From Syntrophaceae bacterium CG2_30_49_12 (lineage in GTDB: Bacteria > Desulfobacterota > Syntrophia > Syntrophales > CG2-30-49-12): a stretch of DNA of 27,003 nucleotides. Location: NCBI GenBank assembly GCA_001873675.1, contig MNZP01000175.1, positions 1-27,003 of the forward strand, in the 5' to 3' direction. A model generated the notes under the pieces. That model saw only the letters and a list, made by a program, of their open reading frames with translations. It ran no database searches and had not been told where the DNA came from. The number at the start of each line of letters is the position of its first letter. Position 1 is the stretch's first letter. The translations under genes were made by a program, and so were the position numbers. Positions 16,580 through 23,633 of the stretch are shown here, piece by piece.

Positions 16580-16723
16580 GTAACTACTCAGGTTGTCAGG
16601 TTCAGGGTTCAGGGTTCACGGCTGATTGGCTTGCGCTCTTCATATTTCTCGAGATAGCCAGCAATAGGAATCCATGTCTAACCTTGAACCTTGAACCCCG
16701 GAACTTTGAACCTGAATAGTTAC
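16580..16723. mobile_element. MITE-like element with terminal inverted repeats
   Basis: GTAACTACTCAGGTT (16580-16594) and AACCTGAATAGTTAC (16709-16723) are inverted repeats matching at 14 of 15 positions, with weaker similarity extending outwards. Just inside each end is a heptamer array: GGTTCAG units at 16599-16619 and AACCTTG units at 16680-16697, themselves partly complementary. The 144-base element encodes no protein. No clear target-site duplication was seen, so transposition is not proven. The remaining part of the 476-base cyclase-yedE gap holds the pseudogene, this element and the operator-like repeat below. Confidence 0.6.
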
Positions 16724-16730
16724 ATTTTGG

Positions 16731-16755
16731 GTTATAATCATAGATGAGTTATAAC
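16731..16755. promoter_or_regulatory. Operator-like inverted repeat upstream of yedE
   Basis: GTTATAA and TTATAAC form perfect 7-base arms separated by 11 bases, ending 68 bases before the yedE start. The A+T-rich arms and spacing resemble LysR-type T-N11-A sites. A selenium-type LysR gene lies in the same locus, so it is the natural candidate binder. This is inference. No convincing -35/-10 pair was fixed here. Confidence 0.4.
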
Positions 16756-16823
16756 TTTTATGAATTTGATTTATTCCTTATGCTATGAGTAACCTATTAA
16801 AAATGAGAGGAGGTAAAGAAAAT

Positions 16824-17903
16824 ATGAGGGGTAAATTATGGACACCGAAAACGTGGATAATTCTGGGAGGTTTCATCTTCGGAATACTTGCCACTCTGCT
16901 CACGAAGTGGGGAAATCCGGCAAACATGGGTATCTGTGTGGCCTGCTTCTGGCGGGATGTGGCAGGGGGAATTGGGCTGCACCGGGCGGAGGTGGTGCAA
17001 TATATCCGGCCAGAGATCATCGGTTTTGTCTTTGGCGCCTTTTTCTCCGCTTACGCTTTCAGGGAATTCAAACCGCGGGGAGGTTCCTCCCCCCTCCTAC
17101 GTTTTTTCCTTGGCGTTTTCTTCATGGTCGGCGCCCTGGTTTTCCTGGGCTGCCCTGTGAGAGCGTTAATAAGGCTTGCCGGAGGTGACCTCAACGGTAT
17201 TACCGCCCTTTTAGGGATAATTTTAGGGGCATTTGTCGGCATCCAGTTTCTGAAGGGTGGCTTTAACCTGGGGCGATCGGGCAAGGCGCCGATGTTTTCG
17301 GCTCTTATTATACCGCTGGCGATGGTGGCTCTCCTTCTCCTTTCCATCTTTAAACCTCCCTTCATTTTCTTTAGCCTGAAGGGGCCCGGATCGCAACATG
17401 CCGCTCTTCTCGTCTCACTCCTCGCCGGGATTGTTGTAGGTTTCATTGCCCAAAAGACCAGGATGTGCTTCGTGGGAGGGTGGAGGGACATTATGCTGGT
17501 CAGGGACTTCTATCTCGCAAGCGGCATTGCCGCCTTCTTTGTGGGTGTATTGCTGTTCAATTATCTCTTAGGTAATTTTTCTTCGGGCCTTTACCACTGG
17601 GGTTTTACAAAGCAACCGATTGCCCATGACAACCACCTCTGGAATTTCTTGGGGATGACCCTCTCAGGACTGACGGCGACACTCCTGGGAGGGTGTCCCC
17701 TGCGACAGACAATTATGGCGGGTGAAGGTGATACCGATGCGGGAATTACCGTACTGGGTTTGATTGTCGGCGCCGCCCTTTCCCATAATTTCCTGCTCGC
17801 CTCAAGCCCCAAAGGTCCGAGTGGATTCGGACCAACGGCAGTGATTATCGGGCTGGCATTCTGTCTGTTTGTCGGATTTTCCATGATGGAACGGGAAAGG
17901 TAG
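16824..17903 (+). CDS. yedE: YedE-family putative selenium transporter
   Basis: The product is 359 residues from the ATG at 16824, which has GAGGAGGT upstream. An in-frame ATG at 16785 lies before that Shine-Dalgarno and would add 13 polar residues. It is a polytopic inner-membrane protein made of two YeeE/YedE (Sulf_transp) halves. Cysteines typical of the family are visible: C38 and C41 (GICVACFWRD), C110 (GCPVRALIRLAGGD), C215 (RMCFVGGWRD) and C291 (GCPLRQT). YeeE/TsuA homologues take up thiosulfate. The YedE branch is linked to selenium metabolism by its neighbours, and here DUF3343, TusA, YedF and a selenium-type LysR all lie close by. The substrate (a reduced selenium or sulfur species) is not shown by sequence. 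Confidence 0.88.
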   Translation: MRGKLWTPKTWIILGGFIFGILATLLTKWGNPANMGICVACFWRDVAGGIGLHRAEVVQYIRPEIIGFVFGAFFSAYAFREFKPRGGSSPLLRFFLGVFFMVGALVFLGCPVRALIRLAGGDLNGITALLGIILGAFVGIQFLKGGFNLGRSGKAPMFSALIIPLAMVALLLLSIFKPPFIFFSLKGPGSQHAALLVSLLAGIVVGFIAQKTRMCFVGGWRDIMLVRDFYLASGIAAFFVGVLLFNYLLGNFSSGLYHWGFTKQPIAHDNHLWNFLGMTLSGLTATLLGGCPLRQTIMAGEGDTDAGITVLGLIVGAALSHNFLLASSPKGPSGFGPTAVIIGLAFCLFVGFSMMERER

Positions 17904-17904
17904 T

Positions 17905-18444
17905 ATGGGGGCCTTCGGTAAAAATAAAAAAGAAGGCTTCGAAGGCGGGGGTCTTATCCTCTTTCGGAACGTGGAAGAGGCAATCAAGGCGGAAAAAGTT
18001 CTCAAAGCGGCTGATTACATGGTCAAGCTGGTTGCCCCTCCTCCTCTTCTCAGGAAGGGGTGTGATCTCGCCCTGGAGATCGCCCTCGTTGAACAGACAG
18101 GCATAGAGAGACTGTTCAGGGAAAAGGATGTCCATTACGTCGAGATTATCCCCATGAAGGGGAGCGGGGAACTCCTCGAGATCGTAAAGGTCAAAGATTT
18201 CGGAGAGGCCATGATGGTCAAGGCGGGGAACATGAAACTCACCTTCGACAAGAAATTAGGAACCATTCTGAATATCTCCGGGGGTGGTTGCCCCGACATT
18301 CCCTATCTCCATGCTGAGCTGATAGATAAAAAACTCACCTGCGCAATAAGACCCAGGGAAAACGGTTTTACGCTTTGTGCCTTGATGCTGGACAGGGCTT
18401 TTGTCGAATCTCTCGAAATCTGGAATCGTATGGAGAAACCATGA
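17905..18444 (+). CDS. DUF3343 putative Se/S carrier-like protein
   Basis: This 179-residue cytoplasmic protein starts one base after the yedE stop. Residues ~15-80 (LILFRNVEEAIKAEKVLKAA, then PPPLLRKGCDLALEI with C53) match the small DUF3343 domain often found beside yedE in selenium-using bacteria and described as a putative Se/S carrier. The C-terminal ~100 residues contain a GGGCPDIPYLHAELID segment, with a Cys in a glycine-rich turn. The gene overlaps the next one by ATGA, indicating coupling. Its function is not established. Passing the imported chalcogen from YedE to a downstream enzyme is a guess from context. Confidence 0.75.
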   Translation: MGAFGKNKKEGFEGGGLILFRNVEEAIKAEKVLKAADYMVKLVAPPPLLRKGCDLALEIALVEQTGIERLFREKDVHYVEIIPMKGSGELLEIVKVKDFGEAMMVKAGNMKLTFDKKLGTILNISGGGCPDIPYLHAELIDKKLTCAIRPRENGFTLCALMLDRAFVESLEIWNRMEKP

Positions 18445-19340
18445 TGCTTATCTGCGGAACAATCCCCCAGGAGGACTTCCCCCTGAGTATAGGCACGGTA
18501 AAATTTTCCGGCAAATCCCTTACCGTCGGCGCGAGAGAGATCCTCTGTCTCCAGGGGACGGCTGCCCTTACCGGCGCTGCCTGTGTAACGACTGAATATC
18601 TCGGAGTGAACCCCCCTCAAGCCCTCCTCGTTGGCGACAGGGGAACGGGAAAGGGAAGCCGGTTACTCTATGAATATCTGAGCAAAAATCTCCCCCCCCT
18701 TGCACCCCGTGTCCTGGTACTCCACTACATCCTTCCCGTCATGGGTTTGATGAAGAAGGTATGTGAATCTGCACAGAGATGCCATCAGAAACCGATCATG
18801 ATTGCCGATGCCTCCTCGATGTATGCAGCCAAGGCGGCAGGGCTTGCCACGAGATTTGACGTTTTCACCCCGGATGCCTGTGAGATGGCCTTTCTGGCCG
18901 ATCCGGATGCGACTCATCCTGCCTACATGAGCAGACATCTCTTTGACAGCGATATCACCCAGACCCCGGAACTGGCGGCAAAGGCATATCAGAACAGGAG
19001 CGCCGCAAGGCTGTTACTTGTCAAAGGTTCAGTGGATTATATAGTGGAAGAGGGAAAGATAATAGAAACCATCACCGAACCGGACATCCCCGAACTGGAA
19101 GCCATCGGTGGTACCGGTGATACGATTACCGGCATAGTGGCCGCCTTCACCTCTGCCGGCCTGGAATTAAACGAGGCGGCAATCCTTGCGGCAAGGGCAA
19201 ATCGGATGGCCGGAAGGTATGCCCGGGCGGCACCGGCAAGTCGGATATGGGAGATCATTGCCCAGCTTCCCGCCGTCTTCAGAGAACATCTATGCGCGTG
19301 GAGGGGAAGCTGTGGAGAGATGATGGTTGCAACAAGATGA
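18441..19340 (+). CDS. YjeF C-terminal-like / ribokinase-fold protein of the selenium locus
   Basis: The product is 299 residues from the ATG at 18441 (ATGA overlap with the DUF3343 gene). An in-frame ATG at 18375 lies inside that gene and is rejected. The C-terminal half has FDVFTPDACEMAFLADP and IGGTGDTITGIVAAF. This arrangement matches the ADP/ATP-dependent NAD(P)H-hydrate dehydratase (YjeF-C) branch of the ribokinase fold, whose GTGD motif holds the catalytic Asp. A housekeeping NAD(P)H-hydrate dehydratase is usually fused to an epimerase domain, which is absent. The first ~60 residues have no domain I recognise. A role specific to this locus, such as a kinase, is therefore possible. The tRNA gene starts 46 bases downstream on the same strand. 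Confidence 0.65.
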   Translation: MMLICGTIPQEDFPLSIGTVKFSGKSLTVGAREILCLQGTAALTGAACVTTEYLGVNPPQALLVGDRGTGKGSRLLYEYLSKNLPPLAPRVLVLHYILPVMGLMKKVCESAQRCHQKPIMIADASSMYAAKAAGLATRFDVFTPDACEMAFLADPDATHPAYMSRHLFDSDITQTPELAAKAYQNRSAARLLLVKGSVDYIVEEGKIIETITEPDIPELEAIGGTGDTITGIVAAFTSAGLELNEAAILAARANRMAGRYARAAPASRIWEIIAQLPAVFREHLCAWRGSCGEMMVATR

Positions 19341-19386
19341 CAAGAATCGGCCACTTTAAACGTTGATAAAAGGAGGGGTTTAAAGA

Positions 19387-19485
19387 AGGGCCGGTTGAGG
19401 GAGCCGGTGCTTCCCGCGGGCTGCAAACCCGTTGAGGATACTGAGCAAGGATCCTGGTCGGTTCGACTCCGAATCCGGCCTTCCA
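19387..19485 (+). tRNA. Cys-anticodon (GCA) tRNA with selenocysteine-tRNA-like body, copy 1
   Basis: A hand-folded cloverleaf shows an 8-bp acceptor stem (19387-19394 with 19475-19482, one G-U) and a 6-bp D stem (19399-19404 with 19409-19414) capped by the tetraloop CGGT, as in bacterial tRNA-Sec. The anticodon arm has a 5-bp stem and loop CTGCAAA, with anticodon GCA at 19423-19425. A long variable arm (GGAT/ATCC core) follows, then a 4-bp T stem with loop TTCGACT. Two unpaired bases separate the T and acceptor stems, giving an 8/4 layout. The 3' end reads CCA; taking T19482 as discriminator U73 before CCA gives a 7-bp alternative. Sec-like 8/4 cysteine tRNAs have been reported in Deltaproteobacteria. 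The gene sits inside an operon between protein genes. Confidence 0.78.
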
Positions 19486-19538
19486 ATAAAACCCATAGGT
19501 GGATACATATCGCTACGTCGTCTAACAGCACATAAGAG

Positions 19539-19572
19539 GACAGTCATCCCCCTGCTGGAAGCAGGGACTGTC
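19539..19572 (+). promoter_or_regulatory. Long hairpin in the leader between tRNA copy 1 and the ACS-like gene
   Basis: GACAGT (19539-19544) pairs with ACTGTC (19567-19572). After a 5-base bulge, CCCTGCT (19550-19556) pairs with AGCAGGG (19560-19566) around the triloop GGA, giving 13 pairs in all. It ends 44 bases before the ATG, well clear of the ribosome-binding site. It could be a processing site, a leader control element or a weak attenuator. No T-run follows. A matching hairpin was not seen before the second ACS-like gene, where the leader is only 31 bases. Confidence 0.55.
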
Positions 19573-19616
19573 GAGAAGGAATTTTTAGGTGAAATAAAAG
19601 TAAAGGAGGTATCAGG

Positions 19617-21062
19617 ATGAGTACAGAAAAACCGTGGTACACCACGGTAAAGCTTCCACCGGGAAAGTTTCATCAACTCGACACCGATCTTGATAAGCTT
19701 TTCGCCGGCCTGGAGGATGTGGGTATCGGGCCCCGGTATGTGGGTGAGATACGGAAGGGGCAATGGTATGCAGAGTTGGGTGGCCCCAAGCACGAGTACA
19801 AAAGTTACATTTTTGTGGAAGTAGCCAAGAATTCTGAAGAGGTAGTGGACGGTAGGGTCGAAATTATCGGCCCGGAACTGGACGAACTGGCCCCCGAGAC
19901 CTCCCTCCCCTTCGCCGCTCATATTAAAACATGGGGTCCCCAGCTACCGGACGACCTGTTGGAGTTTGTGGAAAGAGGGGCCGTGATGGGCTTTCTCTTC
20001 ACCGAGGGGTGGGGTCTGGTCGGCGCCCGCACTAACATGTGGCTGCGTGTAAGTAAGGAAGTTAAACCAAGAATGAGCTGGCTGAAGATGGCCCAGATCA
20101 TGCGGGCCAATATGATTTCCCTCTGCCCGCTGGTGGAAAAGGTGGAGATAAAATGGGTAGTAGCCACACCGGAGGTGGGGGGGAAGGATCTCGTCAGCAA
20201 GATGCTGGATGAGGTATTGCCGAAATGGGAGGCCATAGATGCCAGGACAAAACAGATTGGCGATGAAGACGTAGACAATTTTTACGGTTGCACCATCTGT
20301 AAGATGATTGCTCCCAACCATGCCTGCATCGTTACCCCGAGCCTTATCCCTTACTGCGGGGTAATGTCTTACTTTACCGCCAAAGCCATGTACGCCGTTG
20401 ACCCTTACGGTTACGTCTTTGAGATACCCGCAGGGGATATTATTGATCTCCTATCTGGCAGGTACAGCGGCGTAGATGAGGCGATCTGGGAGAGGTCGGA
20501 CCACCGGCACCGTATTTTTCATCTCTATAGTGTCATCAAGTATCCGACCACCAACTGTGGGTGTTTCGAGGCGACAGCCTTTTACATCCCTCAGGTTGAT
20601 GGGATAGGAATTACGGCCCGGAGATATTTTGGCAACACACCCCTGGGGATCCCCTTTTCTAAGATCGCCGGACTGATGAGCGGTGGTGTGCAAAATCACG
20701 GGTTTAAGGGATGTTCCATACAAACAGTAAGGCAGCCACTTTTCCTCCAGGGTGACGGTGGATGGCGCCGCATCGTCTGGATGCCGAAAGACGTAAAATT
20801 AGAAGTTGCTGACTGCATTCCTGAGCAGGTGTACGATAAAATTGCCACCGAGGAGGATGCCGTTGACCCCGCTAACCTGGAGGTTTGGCTCAGGGAGAAG
20901 AAGCATCCCATTGTAGAGGAGTACTGGAAAGACGGCAAGCCTGTTCCGATGAAGATACCGTTGCCCAACCAACCGTGGGAAGATGAGCCGTGGGGAGAAA
21001 TAGAGCACGGTAAGAGAAAGAATTTTGCCGGCTCATCAAATGAAATCCCCTTCTACCAATAA
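19617..21062 (+). CDS. Short acetyl-CoA-synthase-like protein (CdhC/AcsB A-cluster family), function unknown
   Basis: This 481-residue protein matches only the central and C-terminal domains of AcsB and lacks the ~310-residue CODH-binding domain, so it resembles archaeal CdhC in layout. All A-cluster ligands are present: C225-x2-C228-x8-C237-x9-C247 and C314-G-C316. The position of the conserved Phe beside the proximal nickel (F520 in the AcsB of this window) is I231, in the segment CTICKMIAPNHAC. The C-terminus keeps QGDGGWRRIVWMP and then has a ~90-residue extension. The ribosome-binding site AAAGGAGGT is strong. It lies between a Cys-anticodon tRNA and molbindin/TusA/YedF genes, not among CODH genes. 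A nickel-iron-sulfur enzyme with altered chemistry is likely. Its substrate is unknown. Confidence 0.85.
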   Translation: MSTEKPWYTTVKLPPGKFHQLDTDLDKLFAGLEDVGIGPRYVGEIRKGQWYAELGGPKHEYKSYIFVEVAKNSEEVVDGRVEIIGPELDELAPETSLPFAAHIKTWGPQLPDDLLEFVERGAVMGFLFTEGWGLVGARTNMWLRVSKEVKPRMSWLKMAQIMRANMISLCPLVEKVEIKWVVATPEVGGKDLVSKMLDEVLPKWEAIDARTKQIGDEDVDNFYGCTICKMIAPNHACIVTPSLIPYCGVMSYFTAKAMYAVDPYGYVFEIPAGDIIDLLSGRYSGVDEAIWERSDHRHRIFHLYSVIKYPTTNCGCFEATAFYIPQVDGIGITARRYFGNTPLGIPFSKIAGLMSGGVQNHGFKGCSIQTVRQPLFLQGDGGWRRIVWMPKDVKLEVADCIPEQVYDKIATEEDAVDPANLEVWLREKKHPIVEEYWKDGKPVPMKIPLPNQPWEDEPWGEIEHGKRKNFAGSSNEIPFYQ

Positions 21063-21108
21063 GGTAAGAGAAGGGGGAAATTCTCAGGTGAATTAAGGAG
21101 GTAGTGTA

Positions 21109-21324
21109 ATGAAATACGGCGCCAGAAACCGACTCGTGGGAGAGGTAATGGAAATCAAAGAAGGGACCCTAATGTGCCAGGTGAAGGTAAGAATCCCCGC
21201 CGAGAGCACGGCATCCTCGGTGATGACCATGGATTCTCTCCGTGAGCTTGGCATAAACAAAGGGGATAAAGTAAAGGTGGTCATCAAGGCGGTGAATGTT
21301 CTGTTGGTAAAGGAGGAAGGCTGA
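21109..21324 (+). CDS. Molbindin-type Mop/TOBE domain protein
   Basis: This 71-residue protein forms a single Mop (molybdate-binding TOBE) domain: it starts KYGARNRLVGEV, then has VKVRIPAESTASSVMTMDSLRELGINKGDKV and ends KAVNVLLVKEE. Such proteins assemble into oligomers that bind molybdate or tungstate in the cytoplasm. A strong Shine-Dalgarno (AAGGAGGT) precedes the ATG. It lies 46 bases after the ACS-like gene and 20 before tusA in one transcript. A molybdo- or tungsto-enzyme partner is not in the window. It might bind another oxyanion (selenate is chemically similar), which is speculation. Confidence 0.85.
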   Translation: MKYGARNRLVGEVMEIKEGTLMCQVKVRIPAESTASSVMTMDSLRELGINKGDKVKVVIKAVNVLLVKEEG

Positions 21325-21344
21325 CAGGAAAGGGGGAAATAGCA

Positions 21345-21566
21345 ATGGTTGAGGTAGATGCGAGGGGTCTCGGTTGTCCTATCCCTGTGGTAAAGACAAA
21401 AAAGGCGATAGAGGCAAACCCTGACGAGGCGATAGAGGTTCTTGTGGAGACTGCTGTGGCAAAGGAAAATGTATCCCGACTTGCCCAAAGCAGAAACTAT
21501 TCCGTTCAGGTGGAAGAGACAGCGGGTGATGAGTATCGTTTGGTGCTTACACCGGCAGAGAAGTAG
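21345..21566 (+). CDS. tusA: TusA-family sulfur (or selenium) carrier
   Basis: This 73-residue protein has the TusA/SirA signature VDARGLGCPIPVVKTKKAI, with the carrier cysteine C11 in the CPxP motif. TusA proteins hold sulfur as a persulfide and pass it to tRNA-thiolation, molybdenum-cofactor or oxidation enzymes. In selenium loci they are thought to carry selenium. AGGGGG lies upstream of the ATG. A second TusA domain is fused in the next gene (YedF), so this operon encodes two. The specific partner cannot be told from sequence. Confidence 0.88.
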   Translation: MVEVDARGLGCPIPVVKTKKAIEANPDEAIEVLVETAVAKENVSRLAQSRNYSVQVEETAGDEYRLVLTPAEK

Positions 21567-21586
21567 AGGGGCGCAGGGAAAGGAAA

Positions 21587-22180
21587 ATGGATAAAGAGAT
21601 TGATGTGAGGGGGCTTGCCTGTCCCCAACCGGTGATCAGGACCAGAGAGGCACTGAAGGAGATAACAGAGGGTACCATTACCGTTTTAGTGGACAATCTT
21701 GAAAGCAAGGAGAATGTGAGGAGATTTGCCGTAAGCCAGGGGTGTGAGGTAGTCGTTTCGGAGAAGGAGGGCATTTTCTGCATAGAAATTACCAAGCCCC
21801 CCGGGGAGGGAGGTGAAAGGGCAAGGCTTGAAGCCGTAAGGGCGGGTGGGGATGTTGTCTGCATCACCACCGATCGGTTCGGGACGGGGAGTAAGGAACT
21901 GGGAAAGGTACTGATGAAGGCGTTCCTCAACACCCTGTGGGATTACCGACCCAGACCGACGAAGTTACTCTTTATAAACGCTGGTGTTATGTTGACCACC
22001 GGGGGCTCTGAGGTACTGGAGACACTGGAACTACTTGAGAGAGAAGGTGTGGAGATCTTCTCCTGCGGCACCTGTCTGGGATATTACGGGATAAAGGAGA
22101 AACTGAAGGTTGGTAAGGTCACCAACATGTACGAGATAGTTGATGCCCTTCTTAGCGGGGGCAGAGTGATAAACATTTAG
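21587..22180 (+). CDS. yedF: Selenium metabolism protein YedF (TusA-DsrE fusion)
   Basis: This 197-residue protein has an N-terminal TusA domain (DVRGLACPQPVIRTREAL, C12) joined to a DsrE-like domain (~85-197). The latter begins VVCITTDRFGTGSKELGKVLMKAFLNTL and carries C160-x2-C163 in FSCGTCLGYYG. This layout is the one annotated as the selenium metabolism protein YedF, found mainly in organisms that use selenium. The thiols probably hold or relay reduced selenium. It lies last in the yedE-to-yedF gene run, 20 bases after tusA. A stem-loop follows 36 bases downstream. Confidence 0.92.
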   Translation: MDKEIDVRGLACPQPVIRTREALKEITEGTITVLVDNLESKENVRRFAVSQGCEVVVSEKEGIFCIEITKPPGEGGERARLEAVRAGGDVVCITTDRFGTGSKELGKVLMKAFLNTLWDYRPRPTKLLFINAGVMLTTGGSEVLETLELLEREGVEIFSCGTCLGYYGIKEKLKVGKVTNMYEIVDALLSGGRVINI

Positions 22181-22216
22181 GGGAGAACCTTCAGGAAAAG
22201 AAGAGGATTTAAGGTA

Positions 22217-22262
22217 GGAGGGCTATCAGCCTCGCTGGCAAGCTCCTGGGCTGATAGCCTCC
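22217..22262 (+). terminator. Strong hairpin after yedF
   Basis: The arms 22217-22231 (GGAGGGCTATCAGCC) and 22249-22262 (GGCTGATAGCCTCC) form 14 pairs with one bulged G and a 17-base loop. A T-rich stretch (GGTTTTGTTTTG) follows after about 10 bases. It probably ends or trims the yedE-yedF transcript before the porin gene, although the gap before the T-run is longer than in a typical intrinsic terminator. Confidence 0.6.
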
Positions 22263-22359
22263 CCTGGTAAAGGGTTTTGTTTTGTGTGCCCCTTTGCATC
22301 TCAAATTTTACTTAAATCCCTCCCCAAAATCAAACCAAATAATTAGAGGAGGAAGAGCA

Positions 22360-23628
22360 ATGGGAAGACGGATAGTAATGGGGTTAATTGCCTTAACAGC
22401 GGTGATCCTTGTCTGGGCAGCTCCGGTAAATGCTTTAGACACAGAAGAGAAGATCGGGGTGTTAGAGAAAAAAGTAAGCGACCTGGAGGGTAAGCTTACA
22501 GAACGAACCTCATCCCTTGAGCAGATAACCAAATTTATGGAGGAGCACAAATTAAAGGCCGGCCTCTGGTTACAGAGCTGGTATCAGTTCGTGGAAGATG
22601 GAAAAAACAACGGCAATGAAAACCTGCATGACTTTATGTTTCGCAGGTTCTATTTCTATCTCAAAGGCGAGGTTACTCCCCAACTTGGTTTCTTCGCCCA
22701 CATCGCCGGTGATCGCATCGGTCAGGATAATTTAGACAGCCCCGGCCAGGGTTTGGGGAGCGGCATCGCCGTCCGTGATGGATGGATCTACTACAACTTC
22801 AACGAATCCTTCAAGGTACAGATGGGGAGGATGTATCCCCCCTTCACCAGGAATTACGGCACAACTTCAACCAAGACCCTGCTGACTGTTGACCTCCCCT
22901 TTACCCAGGGGGGAGTGAGGGGCGGTATCTTCTATGCCAGCAAAGTGGGACGGGACGACGGGGTGGTCCTCTGGGGAAACCCCTTTGCCGGTCTGCTCCA
23001 GTACCGCCTCGGTGTATCAGAAGGGGTGGAAGGCGCTGAAAATCCTGATGATAGCTTAAGATTCACCGGGAGGGTCTCCCTTAACCTGTTAGAGCCTGAG
23101 ACCTCCTGGTTCAACCAGGGGACATATCTGGGCAAGAAAAAGATACTTGCCATCGGAGGCGGTTTCGACCGTCAGGATGACCTCAGATTAACCGGAAGGC
23201 CTGATCAGCGGGACAATACCGCCTGGACAGCGGATATCTTTTTCGATCACCCCGTGGGAGAGGGAGCTCTAACCGTGGAGGCCGCCTATATAGATGTGAA
23301 GAACGTGACCCAAACGTTATCATTTAGCCGACTCGTTAGTGGAGATGACGCCCAGATCTACTATATCCAGGGTGGGTATCTCATCCCGGGTAAGATCGGT
23401 CCGGGAAGAATCCAGCCCTATTTCCGCTATGAAAGGCTTTCCGTGGATGAAAAACCTGACACGGTCTTCCCCTCTGTGGGAGTCAATTACTACCTTAAAG
23501 GCCACGATGCCAAATTAACCCTGGACTTCTCATTGGTTGACCAGCGGGAAGAGGTGAAAAATTTCCGGGGTAATTGGACAGGGGAAAACCAGAACCTGAT
23601 TACCTTACAGTTCCAGGTGGGGATCTAA
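22360..23628 (+). CDS. Outer-membrane beta-barrel porin
   Basis: The product is 422 residues from the ATG at 22360, which has GAGGAGGAAG upstream. An in-frame ATG at 22282 would put 26 residues before the signal peptide. Residues 1-25 are a Sec signal peptide (Arg-rich start, hydrophobic core, likely cleavage after PVNA). Residues ~28-65 look like a coiled coil, common in anchored or trimeric porins. The rest alternates aromatic and polar residues in strand-like segments and ends in a barrel-like FQVGI. It resembles phosphate-selective porin O/P-type barrels. Placement between yedF and a selenium-type LysR suggests passage of an oxyanion such as selenite or selenate, which is inference only. 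Confidence 0.82.
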   Translation: MGRRIVMGLIALTAVILVWAAPVNALDTEEKIGVLEKKVSDLEGKLTERTSSLEQITKFMEEHKLKAGLWLQSWYQFVEDGKNNGNENLHDFMFRRFYFYLKGEVTPQLGFFAHIAGDRIGQDNLDSPGQGLGSGIAVRDGWIYYNFNESFKVQMGRMYPPFTRNYGTTSTKTLLTVDLPFTQGGVRGGIFYASKVGRDDGVVLWGNPFAGLLQYRLGVSEGVEGAENPDDSLRFTGRVSLNLLEPETSWFNQGTYLGKKKILAIGGGFDRQDDLRLTGRPDQRDNTAWTADIFFDHPVGEGALTVEAAYIDVKNVTQTLSFSRLVSGDDAQIYYIQGGYLIPGKIGPGRIQPYFRYERLSVDEKPDTVFPSVGVNYYLKGHDAKLTLDFSLVDQREEVKNFRGNWTGENQNLITLQFQVGI

Positions 23629-23633
23629 ATCCG

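Noticed and set aside
18375..18440. Earlier start for the ribokinase-fold protein
   Set aside because: It lies inside the DUF3343 gene. The ATGA overlap at 18441 is the normal coupled start.
19387..19485. Canonical selenocysteine tRNA (selC)
   Set aside because: The anticodon in the 7-base loop is GCA, not UCA, in both copies, although the body resembles tRNA-Sec.
22282..22359. 26-residue N-terminal extension of the porin
   Set aside because: It would precede a clear signal peptide. The ATG at 22360 has a strong Shine-Dalgarno.
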